From NCBI GenBank assembly GCA_958299035.1, contig CATQJL010000001.1:1736001-1800000 (forward strand): a stretch of 64,000 nt of DNA, read 5' to 3'. Of the stretch, positions 11,916 through 22,133 are shown piece after piece. Each line of letters begins with the position of its first letter. Position 1 is the first letter of the stretch. Position numbers and translations under genes: made by a program. The notes beneath the pieces were generated by a model. That model searched no databases, was not told the DNA's origin, and saw only the letters and a program-made list of their open reading frames with translations. The stretch comes from Cylicocyclus nassatus (lineage: Eukaryota; Nematoda; Chromadorea; Rhabditida; Strongylidae).

Positions 11916-12243
11916 ACGTTTAGTTACTGGTTCACTAGTCTCAGTACACATGGTCACCTCACCTGATAGTACTTTCTCGCTAGTAAAAGCGACAATTCCA
12001 CAGTTGAACGCAGCAGCAGTAGACTCAACCTTCGTTTTTCCACCGACGGGTCCCTTTTTAGGACTGAAGTCTTCATTAACTGGATTTGCACACAGCTGCG
12101 TGCTATTCAGCCAATCTTGTGGTGATCTTGTCAAGCATGCCATTGGTCTAACACATCTGTTGTCTATAACACACCAGCCACATTCATACTTTTCAGCATT
12201 CAGCGTAAGACATCGGCCACAGTTCGATGCAAGACATACCTTC
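11916..12243 (-). pseudogene. Plexin-like gene fragment 2 (PSI + start of IPT), inverted
   Basis: The minus strand repeats CGRCLTLNAEKYECGWC and continues NRCVRPMACLTRSPQDWLNS, then NPVNEDFSPKKGPVGGKT. That is the PSI cysteine pattern running into the start of an IPT/TIG fold, the normal plexin order. Here the Cys lost in fragment 1 is present. The copy lies head-to-head with fragment 1, making a local palindrome. It ends abruptly at both sides with no splice or start context. Confidence 0.65.
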
Positions 12244-12935
12244 GATAGCCTAGAGATAGGGCGTCAAAAGTGAAGATTGTTTGAACATCTGACGTCATAA
12301 CTAGTGAAGGTTGTTTAAAGAAGATCGGAGAAGAGAAAATGACATAAAACATATATATAAAAAGTAAAAGAAACTGCTGAAAACCGGATAAAACGCTGCA
12401 ATGAGGCTTGAAATCTTTCATTAGGCGGCTTTCCAAGGTGCAAGTTTTCGCCTCAGGACCAGCAATTCGCAACACGGGGTTTTGATTTTTAATGCGTCCT
12501 TTGAATTTTTACCCCCGCATTAACGTTCCTGTTTCCTGGGACGTTGTCTGGATTGTTGCGCTTATTGTTCTGAGCAACAATCGCTCAAGCTGGAAAAAAA
12601 TCGATGCGAAAGCACTGAAACAGAACAAGATAAAGAAAAATGCACTTTTTACGATTTTTCGCAAAAAATTCCACAATAATCGAAGAGATAAAGGCTGGGT
12701 GGTTGTCTGCATTGTGAACAGAAGCAAGTTCTATAGAATGCACGAAAAAACCGCGTGAAAAGAGGTAAACTAGAAGAAAAACAAGAGATTCTCGAAAACA
12801 AGGTTTTTGCTGGATTTCTCGTTCAAATCAAAAAATATGATTTTTGGACGTTGTCAGCGTAAAAGTAGAGATCAAGAGCTTCAAAACGATGTATAGCTTG
12901 CTAAAATTGGGTTCGAAACAGCGAAGAAAAGTGTA

Positions 12936-13048
12936 CCAGAGCCAAATGCCCCGCGCCCCGCGTTTGGGGTAGCGAGGTAGCGCGCAGCTCGCGGAGACGC
13001 AGACGAGCAGCGGAGACAGACCAGAGCTGGCGGGGCATTTGGCTCTGG
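12936..13048. repeat. 113-bp hairpin/mini-foldback
   Basis: Begins CCAGAGCCAAATGCCCCGC and ends with its perfect 19-bp reverse complement. The interior is GC-rich with smaller palindromes. It may be a tiny MITE inside the plexin-bearing element; no clear target duplication was seen. Confidence 0.6.
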
Positions 13049-13507
13049 TCGTAGATCTCGTCGGGGTCTGAACGAAACCCTGTAACATTATATATCATTC
13101 TGACCGTCATGACACGACGAGGAGAGCTGACAACACCCCAAGCTTTAAAAGTCACTTGCTAACGAGACAGACCAGCATTTTCGTGCGCGACTCTCTGCGC
13201 ACATTTAAGCGCAGTTTCTTGTTCTAATTCAACTCCAACAGCTTTCCCAAACTTTTGAAACTTTTTTTGGTCAAGTAAGAGGCTAACTGGGAAACGTTGT
13301 CCTGAATTCTGAGGAAACTCTCACAGAAATTCTCTTTTCAGTGTTCTCGGTTTCACTGAGATACTCTTCAGATATTCTTCTCCTATATTTGGTTCATTCA
13401 TATTCTTCCGATATAGTCAGGATAATAACATCCGGGGCTTCGCCCGGATGACTTCTGTTTTTTTCCCAGGTGGAGGTTGTGTCCCCTCATAGCCCTCAAA
13501 GTGAAGG

Positions 13508-13830
13508 TTACCAGAGTATGTGGCTCTTATGTATCGAGGGTATGATGCAAGAGCTTCGCACTTATAAAAATGGAAAAACCACAAATTACGACACCTATCA
13601 CTAAAAAAATTCCGCTTAACCTCCACGGCCACTCCACCAATGTTATCCAGAGTGTGTTTTCTGGAAGAATCGCTCGAGGACCACACAACGTTGAACGACC
13701 GGAGCTGTTCCTCCCGATAACCAAGCCCGTAGTGATCGAACTGCATCTCATCACATCTGCCACAAACAGAATTGGATGCAAATCAAAACAACTGCAATTT
13801 TCAGTAAATCGTTTTGCAGTCAATTTGAAA
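13508..13830 (-). pseudogene. Plexin-like gene fragment 3, inverted
   Basis: The minus-strand frame reads YGLGYREEQLRSFNVVWSSS and TLDNIGGVAVEV, then intron-like sequence, then FYKCEALAS, after which it departs from the plexin sequence. It matches fragment 1 closely but extends further upstream (REEQL), and the intron-like stretch is retained with the same CCAT in place of an acceptor AG. Shared damage suggests that fragments 1 and 3 derive from one already-captured copy. Confidence 0.6.
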
Positions 13831-14036
13831 TAAATGTTTCGTCTTGTCATCATTCTTCTATTTTCTATCTACAAACGCTAGGGGTGAGAGGGAGGGGGTA
13901 GAGTACGGGGGTGAGGGTCGCGCTGAAGTCCTTACCGGGGGGGTCGTATTCGGCTAATTTGGGTGAGGTTTAGAGACATAATTGGGGTTTGGAGCTTATT
14001 TAGGGTTAGTTACAGTATGCCGCTGCAGACTTGCGG

Positions 14037-14110
14037 AGCACAAAATCGGGGGGCTCCGGCGCACAAAATCAGGGGGCTCCGGCGCAGAAAATCGGGGGCT
14101 CCGGCGCACG
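14037..14110. repeat. Subterminal tandem repeat (right)
   Basis: Three units like AAAATCGGGGGGCTCCGGCG plus CAC, related to the array at 10463-10627. Both arrays sit within about 240 bp of the ends of the same transposon. Confidence 0.8.
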
Positions 14111-14186
14111 AGTGGCAGACCCCCCGCTGGGGAAACCCCGCGGCCCTGCCATTTCTGCGCCGGAGGGGTCCGATCGGCTGTCTGAG

Positions 14187-14390
14187 TCGGTACGCCAGAC
14201 CACATTCGATGTAGAGGTAACTCATCCATCCGCCGCGACCGCTTCCGGTGCGGACTTCACGCATGTCGTAGGTCTTCCGGTACGTCATTCTTGCTCTGCA
14301 CGATTTCTACACTAGCGCGACTGAGAGAAAGCCGAAAATAACTCGTTTAGAGACGATCTTTGGCGGCGTTGATTCATGACATGAATGACA
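14187..14390 (-). repeat. Inverted copy of the 8.2-8.4 kb repeat, right of the insertion
   Basis: Reverse complement of about 8190-8395. Together with 9862-10225 it reconstitutes the repeat interrupted by the CTCAG element. Confidence 0.75.
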
Positions 14391-15457
14391 CAGACCCAGG
14401 TTTCATAAAAACGGGACTTGGAAGTTATTGAAAGATGGAACGAGAATAACTGTATTTCAGTTCGAAGGAGTTTTGCAAATTTCTTACTCCATATACTCTA
14501 CCCATCAGTTCTATACAGTCAATTGCTGTAATTTCTGGCGCCTAGAAAAGAAAAAGTAATGCGCTGGATTTTTGAACTTTGCCTGTAGCGATTCTGTGTT
14601 CCACGCGAATATCTGGTTATATAGCTTATTCCCTCAGAAACATGCCACAAATTTGTAACCTTGTAGATGTTTCAGTTTTTGAGAAATATTAATTAAAGGT
14701 TCAAATATGAAAAGATAAGGACAATCTAACTGGGAGACGCTTGTATAGAGGTAATGTGAATTCTGGACAGAGATCTCTTTTTGAACAGAACAGTGCAATG
14801 TCACGAATCAATCTACTTGTCATGAAATGACTAGGAAAACAGACGCGTAAAGTCTGCGACCCTCTGTAACCAGACGGACTTGCATTCTTGTCTGCACATC
14901 TTTGAACGGAACTTCAAGTGTTTTCAGTGTTTATTGTACTAAATGAACTATTAGTGACTACTATGCCTGATGAAGCTTAGTTATCGCAAATGTATGATTT
15001 TGGCGTTGGCTCTCGCCTGTGTGTCAGCATTACATTACCGGATTAAATCGTTAGCCCACTAGGCAAAGGACACCTGAATAAACGGCTTACTTTTTAGGCC
15101 AAAGGACGAATCGGAAGAGCCACCCATTGCGGCTATGGCAATAAATACAGAGCTGGATTATCCTCAACCGTAGGTTCTTCCATGATCTAATACGCGTAAA
15201 GACTGAATATTGAAACATTCTTTCTTTCTTTGAATCTAGATTTGGTGGAGCAGCACTTCCAACAGTTTTGAGGTCTACGGAATCGCGTTTTTGTACAGAA
15301 ACCGATTTGACACCTAGAACGTTACTCAATTAAGTCTCGTAGTGATGAACGAAAGTAATCCTTATATGCGCTTGGAAGCTCTGTATTCTCCGCTGCTTGT
15401 CTACTCTTGAAAGCGATATCCGAGCAAAAAGGATATGTTGGATCTTGGCTCTATACA
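14391..15457. other. No feature recognised
   Basis: AT-rich, with no supportable gene or transposon end. Confidence 0.4.
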
Positions 15458-15865
15458 TTAGGTTGGAAATTAAGTTTTGTAACTCTCTTCATAACTTTAC
15501 TCGCTTTGGATGTTGTGCACTCAAACTTTGGCAATAGTAAAACGTACTGCGTTCTACAACTATGCACAAACTATATGAATTTTAAAGTTGAATTAGAAAA
15601 ATCAGAGGCGTTTTCCAAAAACTAGTGATTTCCGAGAATTTTTGGAGTTGTAAGCTAAAATGAAGCCGTTAGCAACTTTGTCGGTGCGAAATGATCTCAA
15701 ATTGTGTGTGAATTATTGCTAGAAGTTGATTTACTAATTATGAAAACTAACTTGATGAAAAGATAACCTAGTGAAAAAAAATGAAATTTGAAGATAACTT
15801 GAGATATGACGCCCGCACAAAGTTGATCGACACTGTACGCAACTGCTAGGGACGACCGTCAATGG

Positions 15866-16207
15866 TTAACACATTAACGACTGCTTGACACACATGGTGT
15901 GTCAAGCAGACCGCTTGACACACACGGTGTGTCAAGCAATGACTACCGCGTGGGACCGCTTGACACACCATGTGTGTCAAGGCTTGATGTAAAAATGACT
16001 ACTATACTGGTATAGACTCCATGAGCTTTCTTCTGCACTGCATCTGGGGATGACCTCTACCTTTTTTATCGGCCTTTCAGATTTAATGTAAGTGTGCTGT
16101 AGATGGAAGCATGCATAATTATAGTCGAAAAATATGGGCTGGCCTGTAAAAGGCCTTGGTCCCAAAAGGCAGACAACTAAAAATCTGCAGGGTCGTCAAA
16201 GTGTTAA
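15866..16207. mobile_element. TTAA-flanked MITE (family 1), short form
   Basis: TTAA at both ends with termini CACATTAACGAC and GTCGTCAAAGTG. Just inside the left end are three consecutive palindromes around CTTGACACACATGGTGTGTC (15882-15980). It is inserted in the mariner-like foldback; the flank GACGACCGTCAATG also occurs uninterrupted near 41137. Confidence 0.7.
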
Positions 16208-16234
16208 TGAGGCGAAACCTCAGAATTCGCTGAG

Positions 16235-17660
16235 GGCCGCATGCACTAACCTCCCCGCTGGGGAGGGAATTGCAGCTTAGAAGAAAGTTTCATATTCTGA
16301 AGCTCCAGATATCTGGATTTCACGTTGTGTACCTATCCGTAAGTATTCCTACTACCCTTCACTATGAACATGTTAAACAGGAGCGAGAAGATGTACAAAC
16401 CGCATTTTCCAGCTTTTGTATGATCCCTGATGATCCCCGGCGCTTTTCTTCAAAGTCATTTTTCTTTCTCCGAAGTTACCGAAAACCTTCCAAAGTTGTA
16501 CTGAACATCTAACACAACAGTGCTAAGCATGTTGCTGATGAGAACAAATGAGTTTTTGAAAAGTCGAATTTTTCGGTAAACCTCAAATTTCGACCTGTGG
16601 ATCATCGATAATTTCATGACTTCAAAACATCATTTGTTCTTATCAGCAACATGCTTAGCACTGTCGGGTTAGACAATCTGCACAACTTTGGAGGTTTTTC
16701 GTTAACTTCGGAGAAAGAAAAATGACTTTAAAGAAAAGCGCCGGGGATCATCAGGGATCATACAAAAGCTGGAAAATGCGGTTTGTACAGATTCTCGCTC
16801 CTGACCAACATGTTCATAGTGAAGGGTAGTAGGAATACTTACGGATAGATACACAACAAATCCAGGTATCTGGAGTTTCGAAATATAAAGCTTTCTTTTA
16901 GGGCCGCATGCACTAACATCCCCGCGGGGAGGGGATCGCAGCTTAAAAGAAAGCTTTATATTTCGAAACTCCAGATACCTGGATTTCACATTGTATACCT
17001 ATCCGTAAGTATTCCTACTACCCTTCACTATGAACATGTTGAACAGGAGCGAGAAGCTGTACAAACCGCATTTTCCAGCTTTTGTATGATCCCTGATGAT
17101 CCCCGGCGCTTTTCTCTAAAGTCATTTTTCTTTCTTCGAAGTTAACGAAGAATCTCCAGAGTTGTGCAGATTGTCTAACCCGACAGTGCTTAGCATGTTG
17201 CTGCTAAGAACAAATGATGTTTTGAAGTCATGAAATTTGCGATGATCCACAGGTCGAAATTTGAGGCTTACCGAAAAATTCGACTTTTCAAAAACTCATT
17301 TGTTTTCATCAGCAACATGCTTAGCAGTATTGTGTTAGATGTTCAGTACAACTTTGAAAGGTTTTCGTTAACTTCGGAGAAAGAAAAATGACCTTAAAGA
17401 AAGACGCCGGGGATAATCAGGGATCATACAAAAGCTGGAAAATGCGGTTTGTACAGCTTCTCGCTCCTGTGCAACATGTTCATAGTGAAGTGTAGTAGGA
17501 ATACTTACGGATAGGTAGACAGCGTGAAATCCGGATATCCGAAGCTTCAGGATATGAAGCTTTCTTCTGAAGCTGCGATCCCCTCCCCGCGGGGATATTA
17601 GTGCATGCGGCCCTTAAGCTGCGATCCCCTCCCCGGCGGGGATGTTAGTGCATGCGGCAC
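16235..17660. repeat. Array of palindromic MITEs (alternating orientation)
   Basis: A module starting GGGCCGCATGCACTAAC, with a CCCCGCGGGG hairpin and the block GATCCCTGATGATCCCCGGC, occurs four times in + - + - order (from about 16235, 16680, 16901 and 17340), with a further terminal piece to 17660. Each +/- pair folds into a near-perfect hairpin about 680 bp long. An isolated end of this family lies at 20950-21064. Confidence 0.75.
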
Positions 17661-18205
17661 TGAGTCTTTGCATATTGGGGTTATTTGACCTGATAAACGC
17701 GAACGTCATATGCATGTTGAATAATACAGTTTTTCTTGATTGAGATGAAACCATAAACCGTAAACCTACCCTTACAAAAAAGCGCATGCAACTTCAGTTT
17801 ATTAGCGTAATCAGCATGTCGAATAACCGCCTTGTGCCAAATTAGCTAAATCTATAAATATTCTATAATTTTTCTCCTTGTACAGTATCATCCGTACCCC
17901 CTCCCCCCCGTTCAGAATTTGGCAGAAGAACAGCTGCTTTTGCAGCTTACATCATAACCAATATAATGGCAAGATTTTAGTGTGCCATGCTGAAAAAGAA
18001 AAAAGTCATTGAAGTAATTGCAAAACTTTGTTTCCAACCAAACAAAGGTGGTTGCCCTCGGGCCAGTCAATTTCAAATGCGTGCTGATTTTTAGTGACGA
18101 TTAACAGGCCCTAAACTTGGTCGCTTATGAATCTTGGCATAGAGTTGATTACTGGTATTTCTTATACGGCCTGCCACCAAGATTTTTGATAGTTTATTAC
18201 GGTAA

Positions 18206-18233
18206 GCGTTTCGGCGTCGTCGCCTTTTCCAGC
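18206..18233 (-). ncRNA. Hammerhead-like core, minus strand
   Basis: The minus strand reads CTGGAAAA, a GGCG-loop-CGCC stem, then GAAACGC. The stem and GAAAC box fit a hammerhead core of the PLE type, but the CTGANGA box is altered. A decayed PLE terminus is the likely source. Confidence 0.3.
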
Positions 18234-18334
18234 CTGAAAAGATTATAAAAATTGTGCTATTCTCTGAAACACCTACCCGACGGCAAAAAAATTAGCGCTT
18301 ACCGAGACGTATGTGGAATCTGCCTGTTAATTAC

Positions 18335-18445
18335 TCTAATTACAACAAAACGCACCTACTTTTTTTTTCTAAAGTACCAGCCTGAATACACCGAAAAATT
18401 TCGCGATCAAAGGACCCTATACCGTGTTGCTCATTGCGTGAAGAT
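18335..18445 (+). repeat. Short dispersed repeat (partner at 25.6 kb)
   Basis: The segment around GCGATCAAAGGACCCTATAC matches the reverse complement of about 25575-25680. It may be a SINE-like or MITE fragment; no ends could be set. Confidence 0.4.
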
Positions 18446-18689
18446 ATCATGTCAAGTGGCAAAAGTTTCGTCCTTCGAAAACAACGACGCGTCTTAGCGG
18501 CTCGCTTGGAAGAGCGAAAAAAGTGCGGCTTGTATATCTAAAATTAGGGTATTGCGAGCCCTTAAAGCATCTGACCTTGGACAAATGAGAGATTGATAAG
18601 AGGCCAACTTTCTAATCACGGCGACTATTCGTCTTCATGGTTCATTTTCGAGTTTTTGAAGGTAAAAAGACCTCTAACGCAAGCAGCTA

Positions 18690-19689
18690 TTAGGTTGTTG
18701 CATAATTCCTGCACCAAAATAGGTACAGACCGCAATAACTCGGAATAATCCTATATCCCAAGTAGGATTCGATATATCGTTTGATAGCGCAATCCTAGCT
18801 CTACAAGATAGTGCTCAAATATCTACACCAGCTCTAATCCACGCGAAGTTTTGAGCCAAAAACTGAAAAAAACCATGCGTCCGAAAACCTTGAGACAGAT
18901 CTTAAAAAAATCGTAGCTTCGTTCAAAAAGCTCGTACAAATTTTCTTTCTTGCTCATGCGTAGACATTCCACGTAAAACATTTATCTAGCGGTTGCTGTA
19001 TTTTTTTCTCAACTAGACGATGAGAAAACGAAGTTTTTCATGTTTTTTCCAAAACAATGCTGAAATGTTCTAGCACTGACAGTTGTATACTATAGGACCT
19101 TAGAAGCGTGAATTTGAATTTTCAGCTCTTTAGAGCAGCTGGTTTACGAAAAATATCGAATTTTTAGCAACTAGGCAAGAAAAATTTGGATAAGGAGAGC
19201 TAGATTCGTTATTTCTCGCGAACTAGCAGTTCTAGAAGGCTGAAAATGTAAAGTTTCACTGCTAACGGCATGTATTATACTATACAACTGTTAATACTAG
19301 AACATCTCAGCACTAATTTGGCAAAAACAAGAAAAACTTCAAAAACTTTTTTTTTTCATCGCCTGGTTGAGAAAAAATACAGCAACCGCATAGATAAATG
19401 TCTTACGTGGAACGTCTACGCGTGAGCAAGAAAGAAAATTTGTATGAGCTTTTTGAACGAAGTTACAATTTTTTTAAGATCTGTGTTAAGGTTTTCGGAC
19501 GCAGGGTTTTTTTCAGTTTTTGGCTCAAAACTTCGCGTGGATTAAAGCTGGTGTAGATATTTAAGCACTATCTTGTAGAGCTAGGATTGCGCTATCAAAT
19601 GATATATCGAATCCTACTTGGAAAATAGGATTATTCCGAGTTATTGCGGTCTGTACCTATTTTGGTGCAGGAATTATGCATCAACCTAA
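18690..19689. mobile_element. 1000-bp mariner-like foldback, almost fully palindromic
   Basis: The ends are TTAGGTTGTTGCATAATTCC and TTAGGTTGATGCATAATTCC inverted, flanked by TA duplications (18688-18689, 19690-19691). The two arms of about 490 bp are nearly perfect complements meeting near 19190. The arms share the GTTTTGAGCCAAAAAC block with 50591-51390. There is no coding capacity. Confidence 0.85.
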
Positions 19690-20022
19690 TAGTTTTGGTT
19701 CGTGCGATAAGTTAGGTACGTTGAAAAAAGTTGTATGGCATTGCCTGCGATGCTCACCTAGAGCTGTAGACAACTTTGACCTTGTCAAGGCCGCTCAAGG
19801 CTGCTCCTTAAACTTTACGCTTACAGGCCTACCAGTTTCACCCACTATTGATTCCTACATACTCCGCTCCCAACTCTTAGCAATCATTGGCCTCCCATAC
19901 GGATATATAGCGTAGTGAAGACTTGAGCATAAGCGGTCATATACACGATTACATGACAAATGTTTTTTGAGCATGGGGACGGAATGACTAACCTTAACGT
20001 GTTCTTTAAGCCCTGCATGCTG

Positions 20023-20601
20023 CTCAGATAATCGCCGGGGGGAAGGCGGTCCGCAAACTCGCGCTTTTCTGCAGGCGGTCAGCAGGGTTTCGGGGCGTGG
20101 CCAAATCTTCAGCGGGCGGTATTTGCGTTTTCTGCAAGCGGGCATCAATACAAAATTTTCTGCAAGCGCTCGTCAAACAATCTCTTTCAGCAAGCGCTGG
20201 CCCAACTTTCAGCAGGCGCTCAGACTCTTTTTACGCAGTTTCGGGCGTACGCCGAGAAAAGATGAGACTCTATGTGGCAGAGGTGCCATCGATGGTTTTA
20301 TTACCCAAGTTCGGGGTACTTTCTTTCAGCGGAAAGTACCTGAGGGCTGTGCGGTCCTTCAAAAAGGACTGTGCGGCTCTCATTAATTTTGCATGTTCTC
20401 GCGGAAAATCCGCGAGAATGCGGCCACTGTGCCGCAACTTATGTATAGAAAAACCGCGATAGATCTTCGAGCGTTCGTCTAAAAATTGGCCAAAATTATT
20501 CGAAATTTCTGCAAGCGGACCACAAAAAATCAGCGAACTATTTTTCCGGTGCCCGCTTGCTCAAAATTCGCATGGCCGCTTGCCCCCGGCGATTATCTGA
20601 G
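20023..20601. mobile_element. CTCAG-ended TIR element carrying an SL RNA gene, copy A
   Basis: The TIRs begin CTCAGATAATCGCCGGGGG on the left and, inverted, CTCAGATAATCGCCGGGGGC on the right. A 2-bp duplication TG flanks it (20021-20022, 20602-20603). The empty site at about 22764-22774 (inverted) reads GCATGCTGTGAAC where this copy reads GCATGCTG-element-TGTGAGC. Subterminal sequence is rich in GCAAGCG/CGCTTGC motifs. The only recognisable cargo is the SL-like RNA gene in its middle. 579 bp; no transposase. Confidence 0.8.
20294..20419 (+). ncRNA. Spliced-leader (SL1-like) RNA gene, copy A
   Basis: SL RNAs donate a 22-nt leader to the 5' ends of mRNAs by trans-splicing. Here the first 22 nt (20294-20315, GGTTTTATTACCCAAGTT...) match nematode SL1 at 19 of 22 positions, with changes at positions 6, 19 and 21. 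A GT donor follows at once (GTACTT). Stem I pairs the donor region GGTACTTTC with GAAAGTACC. Stem II is a 16-bp helix (AGGGCTGTGCGGTCCT with its partner). Next comes AATTTTG, a good Sm-protein site, and stem III is TTCTCGCGGA/TCCGCGAGAA. This order is that of nematode SL RNA. The leader is somewhat decayed. It lies alone in a transposon, not beside 5S rRNA. Confidence 0.75.
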
Positions 20602-20949
20602 TGTGAGCTTCTCTTTTGCTCTACTGAAATCATCCGATATGAAAAAACGCGGAATGGAATTTTGGAAGGACACTTCCTGCGGTCGTGCGCTAGCCGACGA
20701 GTATACTTTGATGGATCATTTTTAAAGGATAACACTTGGACTGCGCGATCTTTTTGGCCAGATTTAGCGACTTCCCGCATTCGCAGGGATTTGAGGCTGC
20801 CTTGGTTATTTGAACATACTGCCTACCACGGAGCTTTTCTGCTAGGAGCAGAGCGGTAATGTACAATGATATTCGCCGCTCCATTTTCTGCTCCAAAAAT
20901 TTTTTGCCGCTTCCCCCCCCCCTCCTGAAGGGAAATGCTGGATTCGCCA

Positions 20950-21064
20950 CGCCACTGACGGATAGGTAGATAACGTGAAATCCAGATATCTGGAGCTTCA
21001 GGATATGAAGGTTTCTTGTAAGCTGCGATTCCCTCTTCGGCGGGATGTCAATGCATGCGGCTCT
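20950..21064. repeat. Single end of the 16-17 kb palindromic MITE
   Basis: Contains GGATAGGTAGATAACGTGAA and ends in TGCATGCGGC, matching the terminal arm of the array at 16235-17660. A hAT-like half end (GCCACGCCACTG) abuts it at about 20945. Confidence 0.5.
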
Positions 21065-21096
21065 AAGTGAGGCTCAGCTAGGTAGGTGTTGCATTA

Positions 21097-21640
21097 TTAA
21101 CACGTTGACGACGAGCCATTTTTTTGCGGTCTGTCCCTGTGGACGAGACGTTTCCATGCATTCCTACGCGTGGCCATGTATGTATGCATGCATCCATGCA
21201 CGAAGTACAAAATGTGCAAGCCCCGCCCCTTCTGGCAAGCCCACTCGACCAAAAATGTCGGAAATTGCCCGAATTTCAAGAATTTATGCCACTTTTGAAA
21301 AGTGGGCGGAGCTTGCAACTCAGGGGGCGGAGCTTTCCTGACGGTGGGCGGGGCCTGGCCAGAAGTTGTTGAAGTCTTTGCGTTCATCTACAGCCTCATC
21401 CATGCTTTTTGTGGACAAAAGGATCCTTGTGAGAGGCATAAAAGTGGGCGGAGTTTGCCAAAAGGGGCGGGGCTAATACATGAAGTACATCTGAGCCTAT
21501 GTTGATTATATGAACAAAAACTGAGAGGACTGTACAGATAGTATTGAATTTAAGGCCGCCGCGCACCATTGCGCGGCGTCGTCCACAGGGACAGACTGCC
21601 TGCCGCGCACCATTGCGCGGCACTGTCGTCAACGTGTTAA
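21097..21640. mobile_element. TTAA-flanked 544-bp MITE (family 2), copy 1
   Basis: TTAA at both ends; termini CACGTTGACGACGAG and, inverted, CACGTTGACGACAGTGCC. Inside the right end are two GCCGCGCACCATTGCGCGGC palindromes. It has the same length and is nearly identical to 29089-29632. It is inserted in PLE reverse transcriptase sequence just before the TTCTTTGATGTGACC motif. Confidence 0.8.
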
Positions 21641-21880
21641 GTTCTTTGATGTGACCTCTTTGTAGACCAACGTCTCAAATGAAGCCGCTATGCAGGCTCT
21701 ATTTGACTTCTTTGTAAACATTAGGACTCTTTGAACATGTATGAATTCAACATCAAGCAGATCACGACACTTTTGGGGAAATGCTTACTTCAACATTTCC
21801 CGGTGTCCGGGCAGTATAATCAACAAGTAAGGGTGTTGGCCATTGAGAGACGCTTGCACCTACTGTAGCCATAACCTTCA
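21641..21880 (+). pseudogene. PLE reverse transcriptase fragment
   Basis: The sequence after the MITE translates as FFDVTSL-stop-TNVSNEAAMQALFDFF, the reverse transcriptase A motif of Penelope-like elements (normally FDVTSLYTNVP), with the Tyr codon changed to TAG. Further in-frame stops follow. The equivalent motif in the better preserved copy is at about 30228-30270. Confidence 0.65.
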
Positions 21881-22133
21881 TGTCAAAGAAAGTCCTGTAC
21901 TCGCGCAAGGGCTGCTGTTATACTGCCTTTGCAGGCGAGTGTTGCATTGTATGCCTTACATAACAGGAGATAGAAATTTGCTTCAGATTTCTCAACAACA
22001 AATTTAACAGCGTAAGGTTGATTGAAAGGCGCCCCGTGACAACTGGTTAGCCTCTCTTGATGTGCAAGTACATGTATCCAATGGCTCATACAAAACAAAG
22101 CGGTATCGCGAGCTTAGCCAGGAACATCACTGT

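Larger units (their letters stand above)
10226..14186. mobile_element. 3.96-kb CTCAG-ended TIR transposon carrying plexin fragments
   Basis: The 29-bp TIRs begin CTCAGACAGTCGATCGG (left) and, inverted, CTCAGACAGCCGATCGG (right), with one mismatch over 29 bp. A 2-bp duplication TC flanks it (10224-10225, 14187-14188). The uninterrupted site at 8391-8392 reads ATATCG through the same point, which confirms both ends. Tandem 23-bp repeats lie just inside both ends. The interior holds three segments of a plexin-like gene with intron sequence retained, and a small hairpin element. No transposase is seen, so it looks like a non-autonomous, gene-fragment-carrying (Pack-type) element. The superfamily is undetermined; 2-bp duplications that are not TA are unusual. 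Confidence 0.8.
15458..18041. mobile_element. Mariner-like foldback with nested insertions
   Basis: The left end TTAGGTTGGAAATTAAGTTT follows TA, and the inverted right end is seen as CAAAACTTTGTTTCCAACC near 18041. The two halves (15458-15865 and about 17665-18041) match successive parts of the related element at 40770-42040. Between them sit a TTAA MITE and an array of palindromic MITEs. No transposase. Confidence 0.6.
19920..20880 (+). repeat. Dispersed repeat containing the SL element insertion
   Basis: The parts flanking the inserted element (19920-20022 and 20602-20880) match, in reverse complement, 22700-22862 and 22134-22345. The second copy lacks the insertion. The surrounding sequence contains PLE pieces, so the repeat is probably part of a PLE. 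Confidence 0.6.

Noticed and set aside
15515..15540. CTCAAACTTTGG resembling the reverse complement of the SL1 end (also near 40826 and 47212)
   Set aside because: The match covers only part of the leader, there is no donor, stem or Sm site, and the sequences belong to mariner arms or satellite units.
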